A DNA stretch of 64,000 nucleotides from Larimichthys crocea (lineage: Eukaryota > Chordata > Actinopteri > Sciaenidae). Where the stretch lies: positions 16,279,157-16,343,156 of the forward strand of contig NC_040018.1 in NCBI RefSeq assembly GCF_000972845.2, in the 5' to 3' direction. Shown here piece after piece: positions 26,101 through 39,440 of this stretch (positions are counted from its first letter, which is position 1; the number at the start of each line of letters is the position of its first letter). A program made the translations under genes and the position numbers. The notes beneath the pieces were generated by a model, which searched no databases, had not been told where the DNA came from, and worked only from the letters and a program-made list of their open reading frames with translations.

Positions 26101-29100
26101 CCTGTCCTGGTTTTCCGATCTGAAGCTTCATCCAGAGCTGAAAGTGCTGAGCTGATGCTGTTCCTCAGGGCCTGGTTCTTCCCAGTGTTCTCCTCTTCAT
26201 CTGAGCTGAACGACGGCAGAGTCTCCAAGTTCCTTTGCAGATCTTCATTCAGACGTTTCTCCTGAGAGCTCACTCCTTGACTCTCCTGGGGAATCAAGGG
26301 CCCGGGCAGAGTCTGCAGTTTGGGAGGCAAAGCAGGCAAAGTACATGGCAGTGGTTTGGACGTGGTGCAGGGCTTTCTCGGTCGGCTTATAGTTCGTGTA
26401 GGACTTGGAGAGTATTGCTGTTTTGGGCCAGATTTGATGAAGTCGAGAAAGGAGCCTATGAAGCCGGTTTTGACTTCTGGCTGTTTCTCTTCCACTTCAC
26501 GGATCTTCTGCCTTATTCTCTCCTGCTGCAGACAACCATCATATACGCTTTGTGACGAAGATGGTGAACTGACGTCACTGCCCCTGGAGTTTTGTCGCTT
26601 TGTCTGCCCGCTGCGCTTGGCCGCTCTAGCCTGCCCACTATCCTCCTCAGGACCACCTGGTTTGGTCAAGGACTTCAAGCGAGCCTTCTTTTTGGGAAAG
26701 TCTTCACTGCCTGGACATTCCATGAGGCCATCCTCTGTTTTAATACACTTTGCATTCCCTTTGATTCTGTTCTGGAGACCTGAGGGGTCATACACCTGCC
26801 CAGCTAAGTGATAGTCATTCTCAGAGCTCCCTCCATCTCCATTCGTATCAAGCTCTGAACTGTTGTTGTGGTGAACAGACTGACCCTGACAGTCTGTGGT
26901 CATCTGAGCTCCATTTAGTGTCATGGCCATGGTGTGGGAGTTAGTGTTGGTGATGATTGGATGTTGCGCTGAGGAGAAACTAGGTGACATGTGCCTTATA
27001 TCCACAGTCTGGAAGTGACCTTTAGAATCAACTGGGCTTGCCATCACTGCCATTTCAGCCTCAGCAGAGGATGTAGCTTTGACAAAATCTTGTGGTGTCA
27101 CGCCACAGGCCGCGACTGTGGCAGCCAGGATGTCATCAACATTTGACAAAATATTTCTGTCATCTGCAAGCAACATGGAGTCGGGAAAGCAAATAGAGTT
27201 GAGAGCAAAGTGGTTCTTGGCATCGTTTGGTTGCTGATTTGCCGACTGGCTGTAGTGGTGTTTCGAGGAATCGGGGCACCCTGAGCTCTGTTCAGAAACT
27301 ACTGTGCCCTGCTGACTCTGGGTTTCAGTGACACTGGGAGCCAACAGTTCTCGATCCATGTGAAGATACTGGACATGAACAGGGCCTAAATCTTGGCCTG
27401 GTTGAATACCTTGCACTGATACCACCTTTGAAGTGTTTTGACCATGGTGGACAAGGGGCTGCTGGAGCAGAATCATCTGGTTATGTTCGAGGAGAACCTG
27501 AGTGCTGGGGACGGTGATGAACTGGGTGTGGGCTTGGGTCTGGCTCTGGGGCTGACTATGATTCTGGTGGTTTTGTTGATGTGGCTCGGGAGATTTGAGT
27601 TGGAGAGGGTGCTGCTTGAGTTGCTCTGAGCTAAGAGGTACATGTGAAGATATAATACTGGAGTTTGTAGTTTTCGTGTTGGCAGTTTCCTGACCGTTGG
27701 TGCTGCTTAGATGAATGTGCTGTTGGCTCAGAGAACCCATCCTTTCACCCTTCACCTGCACTGCGTTTGTGTGACCTAGTCCCATTAGCTGGTCATCAGA
27801 ACGTGAATTGCTTCGGATAACGCTTTGTGTTTTGTGATGATCGTCCATTTTTGAAACAACGTAGATTACATTGTTGTGTGCAGACATACCGTTAGCTGCA
27901 GCAGAGGCCTCCATGGATGCCCGTTGAAGAGCATCTATGTCCTGGATAGGAAGCTCTTCAAGTTTCTGTTTGCCATATGTTGGCTTTATGTCCTGTACTG
28001 AGGATCTGACGTTATTCTGTAAGGCTTGAGCAGTTGAAGAGTAAGTAGGCAACGGTGCAGACAAAACATATTTATGGGGCTGTGTCTGCTGCTGAGACAG
28101 CGTGTCATGTGTTTTACCTTCAACTGAGACCTGCATGAGGGCGTAGTCCTGCGTAGAATTTGATGTGGGCAGACTCCGCACACAAGTGGGCGGGTAAGGG
28201 GCGTTAAGGGACTGGTTGAGGGATTGTCCTGTGGCATAGCTCTGAGACAGAGTCACAGAAGCTTGCCCCTGTGATTGAGATGTAAAAGTCACATTTGGGG
28301 CACCCTGAGAGTGGGATGCAGGGTAGCTCTCGGAGAGATTCCCCTGACACAAGCTCTGGACCTGGGCTCCGTACTGAATCTCCTGCTCCTGGCTCAGCCC
28401 GGGACTGGAGGAGTAAACAAGACTGTGACTAACAGATGCCACATTGTCGGACTGGCTGGAGAGGGAAGGCAGAGTCTTGTAAAGGGGGGAGAGTTTGTCT
28501 GAGGTGGAATGGGAGGCCTGTGACTGAGTGTGGGGGGTGATGTATGTTTGAGACAGATTACTGGACATGAGGCTGGATAGCTGGACTGATTGCTGATTAG
28601 CAATCACTGAATTCTGCTTCTGTACTGGGGAGGAATAATGCTCAGGAGACCCTCTTGCATGGTTCTGGGAGTGCTCGTGACTCTCTTCACCCCCAGCGGG
28701 GTGTGGAGCTAGTTTGGAAGAGCAGTCTTTGGCCTTCGGCAAAGAAGAGGACGAATAAGCTTGAGTTACCGAGTCTGTTTTGGGTTGTGGAGCACGATTG
28801 ACCCCTTGAGAGGAATCTGCTCCTGTAGAAGAGCTGCAGGACACTGGGGTCTGACGGGATGGGTCCTGCTGGTAGGAAACATCCACTTCACTGCCAGAGC
28901 CAAAATACCCCTGCAAGGAGTGCTCTGAATTGGGCAATTGCTCCGAGGCCGCGTGGCTGCTGGAAGGCCTCTGGTGGTGTTTGATCACACTACATTCACG
29001 CTGAAGAGCTCTTTCAATAGAGCCTGAGAAAACCGTCGCCCCATAGGTTTGTGGGGCACCATGAGGCGTAGGCAGGGCCGAAGGGAGCAGGCTGAACTGG

Positions 29101-32100
29101 GGTTGTAGGAGGTGGGGGGCTGACTCCTGGGCTGAGCGATAAGTGGAGGACTGGACAGGCAGAGTTGAGCCCAAAGTTGGGGCAGAGAGATGGTTGAAGG
29201 CCAGTGCAGTCGGAAGCACAGTCTGACTCGATTTGAGATGAAGGAGGGGGTCATGGTGAGAAAACAGGCCATTGGTGGAAGTGCTGAAGGCAGGATCCTG
29301 GAGAGCCAAGGAAGGGTTGGTAGCGTAACTCCTGGAAGGGTAGGCACTAGTGTGCTGATAGGAGGACAGGGCAGCTGGAGAGGGAAAAGTGGCAGTAGAA
29401 GGCAGGGCACCAGTCAAATACAACTCTGTGGTGGAGGAGTTGGTACCTGCATTGCACAGAATAGACAATATAAAAAGGATAGGACAGGCAACATGAGTGG
29501 ATAGAATGCAAGCATAATAAATTAAAAACTCTATAAACCTGTATACACAATACATGAAACACAAAAAATACTGACATCACTAAACAACTTCATTTGGTTC
29601 AGTAAAAGTCTTCTCCAGGTAGTTTTCAGGGTTATGCTGTAGGTCTATGTTTCAGCCTTGCCTTCATTTTTCATCTTTATTCAGTATTAAAACATGCCAA
29701 AACTAATTGCTTCAACAGTCTATATAACAACCTTTAATCAAATCACATGGTGCAGACTTCCTTTAATTGTCATTGATCATTTAATAGTTATTTATATTAC
29801 CCCCCTAATATGTAGTCCATCTTCTGTTAGGACATATTACGACAATATATGACCTGGTCTAGTGCACAGCAACTGCAAGACTATTCTGGACTTTGGATCA
29901 TAGATTGAATGATTAGCTTCTTGGATAAATGCGATCAGCGAACATGTTTCTCGCATATTCACATCCAAAAACATACATATTTGACAAAAGATTCCTCAAC
30001 CACAAAAGCAATACTGTAATCACAACTCAGATAAAGCTCAGCTAAATCAACTAAAATAAGAAGCCTACATACATGGTAAAACAGGACTATCTAGCTAAAC
30101 CACAATAGGTAATGTGTAATTAAAATTGAAGGAGTGGATGTGTTCTCACCAGCAGGCCATGATGGGGGTCTGAAAGGAGGAAGCAATGAAGCGCTAACAG
30201 GACCAGCCTGAAGGCTTCTAGACTCCATGGCTGACAGGAAGCTCATGATTGAGGTCTCAGAAGTATTACTGTTTGAGTCGAGTGCTGTTGACAGTAAAAC
30301 AAGGAAAAGAAGCATAACCACAGATATGGGCAATGAAGTAAACACACAATCCTACGTGCCAAGTAAATAAGAGCCTTAAAAAGGGATAGTTCATCCAAAT
30401 TACAAAAACGCTGTAAAAGAATCCTTTAATATCCACTCATACAGACAGTTTTGGTTTATGTGCTAAAGTATGAGAGATCTGCTTGTGAAATGTCGGCCTC
30501 CACCCTAATACAAAAAAGGTGGAAAGAGTTTAGCGTACAGTGCTCAAAGCATTTGAAAATGACATGTTGAAATAATGTAAAACAGAAAGTTTCTACTGAA
30601 GAAATGTCTCCAGTAAATGTATCTACAGCAAGGTCTGTTTGTTATCCGGACCCATTACTGTTGTTGTTTTTCAATGTTTTCAGTGCCACAAATAAAATCT
30701 GATTTAAATCAACCACTTTGATTGATAGCATATGCAACGCAGGGGATATCTCAAAAAGTATATAACACCAAGAATATCAGCATAACAAGTACTAGGACTA
30801 GTACCCACTACCCATGACAAAGGGTAGGAGGTACTTGAGTTATGTGGATTAACTAACCTCCTAATAGTAATGTGTAAAGCATTTATAACTCACCTGCTCC
30901 AGCAGGAAGGTGTGATGTAGTGTAGGTAGGAAGCTGGTGGGTGGAAGTGTAGCTTTGCCGCTGGAGGAGCTCTGCATCAAGGTGTGCTGCACCATAACTG
31001 GAACTGAATCAACAAACACAAACACAAAACACATACATGAGACATCACACCTTAAAAAAAGGAGCAGTACGGCACCCAACTATGTATGAGCCAAGTAAAG
31101 GACTTCTGTTGACACACAGAATACTTGTTTTCAATTATTAATTCTGCCAAGTCTTGGCTGTCTACTGAGTAACAAGCTCAGTATCTAAATATAGTTTATA
31201 ACAACTCAACCCTGCATATGCCCGACGCATTACCCATTGTAACTAATGTGGTAAAAAAACACTAATTTTTAAATGATTTTGCATGTATTTGTTCTATCAC
31301 AGAAGAAAGTCAGTAACATCGTTTAGGCTACCACAAATATGGACATCCATTTATCCAGAAAATAAGAACCTGATCGTGCTAATAAAAAACACAGCTAAGA
31401 GGCTGTTTACATCATTTACAGTCATCTCAGTGGGAATAAGCAGTTTTAAATGTTTGGCTATTCCAACTATAACTGGTAACTTATACTACGATTTAACAGT
31501 CACATCTAAACGGCTGTGACAACTGTGAAACAGTTTGTGAATTCGCCGGTCACTGTTAAAATAAAAACAGATTACTGTTGGTGTGAGGTACTGATAAAGT
31601 TTGCATGAGCCAATTAAGGGGGGATGATTTTATATTCTCCAGGGGGAAAAAAAAAAATCACAGGAAACAAAAATAAAATCAGAGATAATCAGAAGCAGCC
31701 AGCCTAATGCAACGTGTTCCTTTTTTTTTTTCTTTGTCCAGAAGGTAAACATCTGTGAAAGAACACAGAGGTGAAAAGGAGTCATCCGTCTCTTTTTCTT
31801 GTCCGTCCACCAGACAGACACGCACCAACACAAATAATCTTTTGTTGCGCAATCCTTATCTGCTATTTGACTATAAAGTTGAGTTAACATATAACCAAGC
31901 CCAATACACTGTGCACATGTTCAACACTTCTTCAGATAATGAGGTTCTGTTTTTACAGACACCGTCGTAGAGGTGTTAATTAAACTGTATGTTGATAACT
32001 GAGGTTGTAGTTAGTGTTAAACTGAAATATGTTTTTAATGGCGCATTAGAAACTATTCACAATATATTGATGCAGCTCAGTACATCAGACCGAACCACAG

Positions 32101-32182
32101 TAATAAACATATAGTTACATTTCCTGTGCAATATCAGCAAATACAGTACATGTCAGTTTAACCAGTATCATTTAATCGAAAG

Positions 32183-32226
<44 letters not shown>

Positions 32227-33092
32227 AGAGTATTTGGGTCATACTGATATGACAAAGTGGAAACTGAGGTCATCATAACATTTATATCATACATGACTGA
32301 TCATTAGAGTCAAAATTGGGGATAATATTTTGCTTCTTATTCAGTGGATCGTCTCACTTCATCTGTCCTGAGTTTGACTAAAAGAGTTTGGAGCTCTTAC
32401 ATTTACAACTCTGGCAGGATTTTACTGTACAAAAAACATCCAATGAGTTCACACACTCAAACACACTCTCCTAACTAAAACAATGGCAGAGACGTACAGA
32501 CACGTCGCCTCTTGGCTGTGAGGTAACAACACCAGTAGCTGTGTACCTCTGATTTGAAATGCCAGAAGTGACATGACTAGCATTTGGTAGCTGGTTACCT
32601 ATCTTGTTTTGGCTTAAGCGAGCACCTGTGGGTTTAAAAAAAAAAAAAAAACAGGCCGATAAAATGATAGTTTAGTCCGGCTAGCTGGTCAACTTTGTCC
32701 AGACATAGCTGGAGTAAATTGCTCTTTTAGTTTGTACTAACTCTGCTGTGAGTGAGTGAGTGGCCATGCTGAGGATACGGTGTGCTAGCGAAAAATTAGC
32801 AAGGTGGGAGTCTCTTAAGAAACGGCTACGAAACCACTGACAAGTCAACAACTCCGATCAAATCCCCAAATTTCTCCAGATCCTGCAGTGCTCCCGATAA
32901 CAACGAGGACTTGTGCACTTTAAAGCTAGGCCCTCCATCACCGACATTTCCTTCGGAAGGTGCCCTCTCCTTCATCTTTTACCTTGGCTTGACACTAGCT
33001 GTGCTGCGGTCATAGGCCCAAGAAGCTACGGTCTGTGCTGGTGGAGCCAGCGCGTCCGCAAAGCTGGAGGTCGGGTAGTTCCTGTCCATCAT
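23132..33092 (-). CDS. qser1: Glutamine- and serine-rich protein 1
   Basis: There are thirteen coding exons, in transcript order: 33092-32983, 31003-30894, 30284-30150, 29446-26102, 25832-25528, 25409-25293, 25200-25067, 24847-24660, 24504-24382, 24225-24128, 23830-23684, 23467-23372 and 23272-23132. They total 5,049 nt or 1,682 aa (human about 1,735). The start is a double ATG (33092 and 33089) giving [15 protein letters not shown], as in the QSER1/PRR12 family. The 3,345-bp exon is Gln/Ser-rich and disordered, with conserved islands such as [38 protein letters not shown] and [14 protein letters not shown]. The C-terminal part is the conserved DUF4211 region ([55 protein letters not shown]). 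Human QSER1 is nuclear and, with TET1, protects DNA methylation valleys and bivalent promoters from DNMT3 enzymes. Identification is very secure; the exact start is less so. Confidence 0.96.
30371..30660 (+). repeat. Dispersed teleost 'gggatagttcatccaaatta' repeat in qser1 intron 2
   Basis: It begins GGGATAGTTCATCCAAATTA and keeps scattered blocks (ATGTCGGCCTCC, GTGCTCAAAGC, TACAGCAAGGTCTGTTTGTTA). I recall these from a common percomorph repeat. It is strongly diverged and non-coding, between coding exons 2 and 3 of qser1. Confidence 0.5.
32184..32223. repeat. (CA)20 microsatellite in qser1 intron 1
   Basis: About 40 bases of perfect CA repeat followed by GAGAGAG. Confidence 0.95.
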
Positions 33093-33395
33093 CCGGTGAA
33101 AGATTCACTTCCCCGACGGAGCTTCGTGGAGCAGCGGACACACATCGTAGCAGCAAGCCCGGGTCCGACCCACCGACCGACCGACCCACCGACCAAGGGG
33201 CTAAGGCAGTCCCGTCAGAGCGCTGCAAAAGTCCAGCAAAGCCGCCGCGAAGCAGTGCTACACTCTGGATAAAAGTACACCTTTTACCTTCCGAGTGATT
33301 CGGTTAACATTTGTTGAGCTCCCCGTCATGGAGATCCGTGCAGACCCTGCATGGTTTCACGTACCCATGTTACTTTATTTCCCAGGATGCACCGC
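33093..33395 (-). promoter_or_regulatory. qser1: qser1 5' UTR and CpG-rich promoter
   Basis: The block around 33000-33300 is clearly richer in G+C and CpG than the rest of the window (CCGACGGAGC, GCCGCCGCGAAGC, a CCGA tetranucleotide array at about 33167-33194). TTTCCCAGGATGC at 33378-33390 resembles the ZNF143/THAP11 (SBS) promoter motif, about 290 bp upstream of the ATG. No TATA box was evident. The placement of the transcription start is inferred. Confidence 0.5.
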
Positions 33396-34005
33396 AGACT
33401 TTGGCTGGAAGTTGTGTAGTTTTTCTTCCACCTAAAAAAACTTCATGTCTCCCACCTGCATGTCTCATGAGATCATTTCAGATTAAAAAAAAACAACAAA
33501 CAAACATTTTTATGCAATGTCATAGGATCACAAAATCCCCACATGAAGCTATAAGCCCACCCCTGCATGGATTGTTTATTAAATGTATTGAATAATGCCA
33601 TGATCTCAAGTAGTATTGTGTATAATAGTAGAAGAAATGTGTACTAGTTTATTGCATTAGAAGAAATTTGCTGTATTATTATTGTTAAAAAAAAAGAGAT
33701 AACCCTACAACACAACAGCCTGCAGCTAATTCATGTAGTTTAAAACTTTTTTTTTAACCACAACTTTGCATACTGTACAACAGAGTGTTCAAATCTGATT
33801 GACAGTGACACAAGATGATGATTGGTCATTTTTACACTTTGGATATTGCATTAGTTTATTTCACAGTAAAACAATACATCATTTTAATCTAATGTCACTG
33901 ACCAAAAATGATCGTATTCACACTGAATCTCGAGTGCGAATAAATACAGTAAATACAAATCCATCACGCACACGCAGCAGACACAAAAATAATTAAAATA
34001 TCCAT
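33396..34005. other. Short gap between the prrg4 3' end and the qser1 promoter
   Basis: AT-rich DNA with no coding signal. prrg4 and qser1 are transcribed in tandem on the minus strand, so prrg4 probably terminates here, roughly 0.6-0.7 kb before the qser1 start region. Confidence 0.5.
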
Positions 34006-34011
34006 TTTATT
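34006..34011 (-). terminator. prrg4: Candidate prrg4 poly(A) signal
   Basis: AATAAA on the minus strand about 1.16 kb past the prrg4 stop. The intervening 34.0-35.17 kb is AT-rich with no ORF, consistent with a 3' UTR. An earlier variant signal cannot be excluded. Confidence 0.4.
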
Positions 34012-35166
34012 TAAAACATGCATGAATGAATTTCATTTCAAGTAGTCATGCTTCAGATCTACTCTCTCTCTCTCGCTCTCTTCAACAAAACTATCCCTCA
34101 ACAAATGCCCATACTGTCATGAGGAAACTTTGGTAATTTACAGAAGCATAATGCATTTTATCTCTTCTGAGACACCAGCATTCAACGGGTTTGTATAATG
34201 GTTCAAACTTATTCAAACTATGCAGCATCCATCACAGCCCCTGACATTTTTTAGCCCTCTTATTCACCACAACTATAACCTTATTGTGTAATTATAAATT
34301 ATATTCTAAGTCCTTCTGTGTAAAATGATGTGAAACTGCCTTTAAAGAGCTTTCGTCTCCATCTGTTTATAGTACAATTAATAATGAACCACAGTGTAGA
34401 CACTCACATATTAAAAAAGCTTTCTCAGAAAGAAAATCTGCACATTTAGAAAATTAAAATAAAAAGGGTAAAAGATGAAGATACACAGCTGAAAATACAA
34501 AGTAAGTCTTAATAAAGTAAGATGAGCATCAAAACACTTAAATTATCCTTAAAAACATTTACTTTAATACATTAACAATATTAACCATCATGCCATTAAA
34601 ATCAATTTTGCTGTTATTATTTACCTTCTGAAAGAGCCAGGACGCCTATAACCACATAAACAGTCTGTCTATCTCTGACTGCAATTAATACTTATCATGT
34701 AATTAAACAACATCTTGTTCTCAGCTCTTCTATGCGTGCTGTGTCCAAAGCAGCTGCTCCTTTTACGGGCAGCAGCTTAAAGCTCTCATGTCCAACACTT
34801 ATTGATTCTTCATTTTCATTTACACAAAAAGCAGCACACTGGAACAATGTATTATAAAGCTTCACCACAGGTTTGGGTTTATATTACAAAGCATAATCAC
34901 ATCTGTAAAAATAGTTAAGAGAGGTTACCGCAAAAATACATTTTGGCACCAGCAGGTTAAGACAAGATTATACTGTTAAGGAAAGAGGTACAACAATGGA
35001 CCAGAAAGAATAATCAGAGTGATGACCAGGAGGCATAAGGCACTGTTTAAATCTTATTATGATGAAAACTGTTATAAAATGTAAAGCAGAGCAGCACAGT
35101 GTAAACATTAGCTGTAAATTGTCTGCTCAATGTTGACAGACGTGCTGATGTGCTGTCCTGAAGATA

Positions 35167-37342
35167 CTATCGCCGAATACTTCCATGCCGTGAGCTAAAA
35201 CCAGAAACAAGAAAACATGTTATAAAGACGTGTGAATTACCTGTCTGCGACTGCATCATCGATTGTTATCTATGAGGAAAAACTTGAAAAAGGAGTTATG
35301 ACATAACTGCAGATACAAATATGCATATGTAAATACCCAGGATAGGGAGGAGGTGGGGCATCATGCTGTCCACTTTTAGCAATTGCCTGCTCATAGGAAG
35401 GCAGCCCTGGGGGGTCAATATCATCCATAGGGGGTGGAGAACCAGGTGGGAGCACAGGCTGTAAGGACACCTCCTCTAGCCGTCGTATCACTACAGAAGC
35501 ATTACTCCTCCTTGGTCGCCGTATGGAGCTGTGAAAGGAGTGTCTTATCTTATCATGCTGTTCATATGTGACCTAGTTAAGTATTGAGGACTTTTATTCT
35601 TGTTATACCACTGTAAGAGCTTTCATTTCAGTCATTTTTCAAGCAAAGATACTGATCACACATTGATTCAAGCTTCTTAACTGTGACTATCTGATGCTTG
35701 TATTTGTCATGTATGATGATCGTAAATTTACTATCTTTGAGTTTCATGAGACAAAACTTGGAAACTGTGACATTTCCCTCCATTTTCATTATATAGGTAA
35801 CTGTAGAATAACTGAAAACTGGACAGGTAAGAACAATATATACTGAACAAGAGAAATATCAAATTATACTGTAAAAACCTTTAGCACATAAAATGTCCAA
35901 ACTCAGATATGGTGTTCCAGGTTTTGAATGCAAAGGAGTTGTACTAGCTAAGGTGGTAGCAGTCCCATACTACAGTGAAAATGAAAACGAAACTGTGCGT
36001 GAATAACGTGGCTGACACTACTAGTAATAAAGACCCTCTCACTCACTTTGTGCGGCCGCTCTTGCAATTGCCTTGACAGAAATACCAGACCAGTAGGCAA
36101 ACGATAACGAGGGCCACTCCACCAGCAATCAGTCCCACCAAAAGAGATGTCACATCAACCCGACTGCCCTTGTCTTTATCTGTGGATCATTACAGACTAC
36201 AGTGAATATGTGAACAGTGTTGAACAGGATGTTATAAAAAGCAGCCACCTCACTACACAGGGTGGTTCCTTTTTTTAAAAAAAAATCTGATATTGACAAT
36301 CAATTTCAGAGCACAATGAAATATAGTATGATTTTCAGTACAGATCCTGAAGTGGAGGTTAAGCAACACACTGGGTTGCAGACCTAGCATTTTTTCAAGC
36401 TGCTGTGCACTGCTGAACAAGTGGTGAAACAGGTTTTGAAAGCACCTACAACATAATTAACCTTCCTCAACAAAACACACTTGCACACCACTTTGGTTTA
36501 TGATTAAATTGTTCTAAGAAAGAGATAGAGGTTTTATTTCTCTCTTACCTGCTGTGTATTTCTTCCAAAACTCATCCTGCAAAACAAAACATCATTAGTG
36601 GTGGACTCTGTAAGCTGTTAGGCCTCCTGCCTCTTTACGCTCATGAAGTGATCTCAGTGAACACCATTACTTAACTGTAGCAGGGATGTTCTCAAAGACC
36701 TCCCTTGCCTCTTCGTAACTGCATCTTTCTTCATAACACTCCCTTTCCAGATTTCCAGGAACGAAAATCTCAAAGTCAAACCGGTTGAACAGCAGGTGAC
36801 GACCCAGGAACGAATTTGCGTCCCCCTCATCTACAAACACTGGGAAGCAAAAAAAGATGATTCTCTCTCGTGTGTCACTATGGACATTTTTGTCCATTTG
36901 GGGCAACATTTGTTTCTATGCTTCATTTTGGCTGTGTTAGTACATAGGGCACAATCTTTTGTATGAAAGCCTCCATCTTGACAAATTTTGGAATTCCAAA
37001 TCTTTATATTTTTCTAATCTCCAATAGATTACTATGAAAAAATGCACTACCCTCTTAAATCATGTCCACTTCCAAAAGCTATAAAACTTTACAAATGAAT
37101 ATTTTTTTGCTGCAGAAATCTCTTGAATAACTTCTCAAAACTACCAAACACTCAAATCATTGTGAGGAGTTTAACCCTTTACAGGCCGGTCTGATCACTG
37201 ATGTGGGCGTGCACACCATAGGTCACATAGATATCTCACCTTCTTGGTCTTGTTCTCCTTTCTGTGTCGACTGTAACCTCCTCATACAGGCCAGATCTCC
37301 ACATGGTAGGAGTTGAAGGAGTATGAACAGATGAAACAACAT
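35167..37342 (-). CDS. prrg4: Proline-rich Gla (gamma-carboxyglutamate) transmembrane protein 4
   Basis: There are six coding exons, in transcript order: 37342-37240, 36839-36676, 36576-36549, 36179-36047, 35528-35337 and 35194-35167. They total 648 nt or 215 aa (human about 226). A signal peptide (MLFHLFILLQLLPCG) begins at the ATG in context TACCATG. A Gla domain follows at about residues 47-97, with the family hallmark GNLERECYEERCSYEEAREVF; the Glu residues are substrates of vitamin K-dependent carboxylase. One transmembrane helix lies at about 108-131 (VTSLLVGLIAGGVALVIV...). The cytoplasmic tail carries LPSY (185-188) and PPPPYP (201-206), the PY motifs that bind WW-domain proteins in this family. 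It ends GSIRR. Two of the exons are only 28 nt. All phases close. PRRG4 proteins are thought to signal at the membrane; PRRG4 has been linked to ROBO trafficking. Confidence 0.94.
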
Positions 37343-38170
37343 GGTAACGCGTGCACCTGCGCGCGTATAACGGGTGGGGCATTAATTGACGGTCTCGAGA
37401 GGGCAGAGTACCATTTAACAACGCAACCCAGCTCGTTCAAACCACTATATGTACACTTTTCTTTAACCAACCACCAACAAACACCTGTATTCTACATTAC
37501 CTATGGTGAAAAGTGGCACATAATGATGACGGGCAGAGTTCAACACCGACAAACCTATCAGGAGTGGTATCGGGAGTTTCGACGGTGATAAGATGAATCA
37601 GGAAACGTTCAGCGAAAATCCCAAACAACAGCTGTGTCGAGCAACGTACTTTGAAAAAGTTTAACGCGGCTCATTATTTACAGGTAAATTACAATAAAAT
37701 ATAAGCTGTGGTAGCTTCCTGAACAACCCAAGACAGCCGCGGTGTGTTAAAAAAAAAAACCCCACAAGCTTTTGTTTACTCCCAACACTACGTTGTCAGC
37801 TCTTCCGAAACTACCTGCGCAGACTCAACCAATCGACCACGTTCACCTGAGTACTGTGATAAAAGTGTGTGAGGGAGAAAGTGGCCGCCAGGTGGCAGCT
37901 GAAACCACGAAAGTGAAGGTGAGTCATTTCACACCGAGGTTTTAAAGAGGATTTACACATAACATCATCTGACATGTGCCTCTGAGTCAGATGCCACAGC
38001 TGAACTCCTCCCAAAGCCAAATCATTTTTTTTTTTTTTTTAGGTCTTCACTCTTTGAGCACAAACACTCAATAACTTGGCGTATGTTTCAAGATGATTTT
38101 TAGTTGTTGCTCTGAAAACTAAATATGAATCTAAAAATGTAAAGAAAAAGAGGACATATTTACATACAGT

Positions 38171-38172
<2 letters not shown>

Positions 38173-38202
<30 letters not shown>
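38173..38202. repeat. (TA)15 microsatellite
   Basis: A perfect TA dinucleotide run. Confidence 0.95.
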
Positions 38203-38207
<5 letters not shown>

Positions 38208-39214
38208 ACGAATAATTGTCAGTAGCAAAGGCTTTTTAATACACTAACTCCCAAAACATATATCTATATATGAATGAGCACTATGCTTACATAGTCCTTA
38301 GTATTTAATGTAGTTGAGATCCTGATCATTTTAGACACTGACACCATGATTTTGTTTAGTCGTAAGGCCTCTGGTTGATCTTTCCACCTAAGCTTTACTA
38401 AGATTTAAAGAGCCATCTCATTTTAATGACTTTTCAAAGGACAAATGCCATTACTTTAGCCTAAACATCTGAACTGCTTCAGTCTCTTTTTCGTCTTTAC
38501 AATGTTGTATCTGTGCTTCTAACAGAATTACTGTTGTAATATGATCCAAGCTTTTTACATGATTAATCTTTTAAAAGCACTAAACTGCCTCTCTCAAAAT
38601 TTCTCAGGAGCTGGTAACTACACTTGACTGTGCACAGGCCTTGTATGGGAAAAGGTTGTGTCAGAGGCAATGGAGTTGTTTTGCCAGAAAAGCAGCATAA
38701 AAAAAACAAACAAAAAAAACATGTAGATTTGCTTGTTCCAACATAAAAAAAAGGTGAGTACTGTATAGCAACTTTAGAGACACAACAAACAGCAAAATAT
38801 GCAGCAAGCACTGAAGATAAAGTTTTCCAGAACTGTGTTTATGTTTCAAACTCTCCATGTAAATACACATATCTGTCTCTGAGCCACTGGGCCTCTTGGT
38901 CAGTGTTTATGTAAAGCAGAGATAGGATGCAATTGAACATTATCTGGTTGACTACTGGATGGTGCTAATTGAAGGGCAGTGAGAGCCCCTCTCTTGTACT
39001 TGACTGGATATTGTCAGAGTCTTACTTTTTTCCCAGAGGAATGTTGATATAAAGAAAAGGGGTGAAGAAGATGATAATTTTTAGACCTTATCTAGAGTGT
39101 GATGTCAGATGATAGTGCCACCTCAGTATCAATGTGTAAGAGTGCCTCACTGCTGAGGAATTCATGTGATTCTACATCAGCACACAGTGGCATACATGCT
39201 CAAACACAGTAGTG

Positions 39215-39440
39215 ACTAATGGTAAAAGAAGAATTCAGACCCTATATGTAAGCAAAACTACCAGTATCACAGTGTAAATGTCTGGAATTCAAAATACTTA
39301 TATAAAATACTTAATATTTATTATATTAGAATAATATATTGTTAATACTGATTAATCAATGTATAAGCAGCTATTTACTGTGGTGGTTCCCAAAAAAGGG
39401 GCCTGGCCCCTCCAGTTATTCACACAGTGAACAGTAATAG
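39215..39440. repeat. Relic of the teleost 'aagtaaaagta' repeat
   Basis: GTAAAAGAAGAATTCAGACC, AAAACTACCAGTATCACAGTG and ATAATATATTGTTAATACTG, followed by ATGTATAAGCAGC, echo the family at 20060-20640 in much-decayed form. Confidence 0.4.

Noticed and set aside
26235..26811. Open frames antisense to the large qser1 exon
   Set aside because: Shadows of the real minus-strand coding sequence; long antisense frames are expected opposite a 3.3-kb open exon.
33010..33228. 72-codon minus-strand frame in the qser1 5' region
   Set aside because: GC-driven frame overlapping the real first exon in another phase; the [11 protein letters not shown] frame matches the family.
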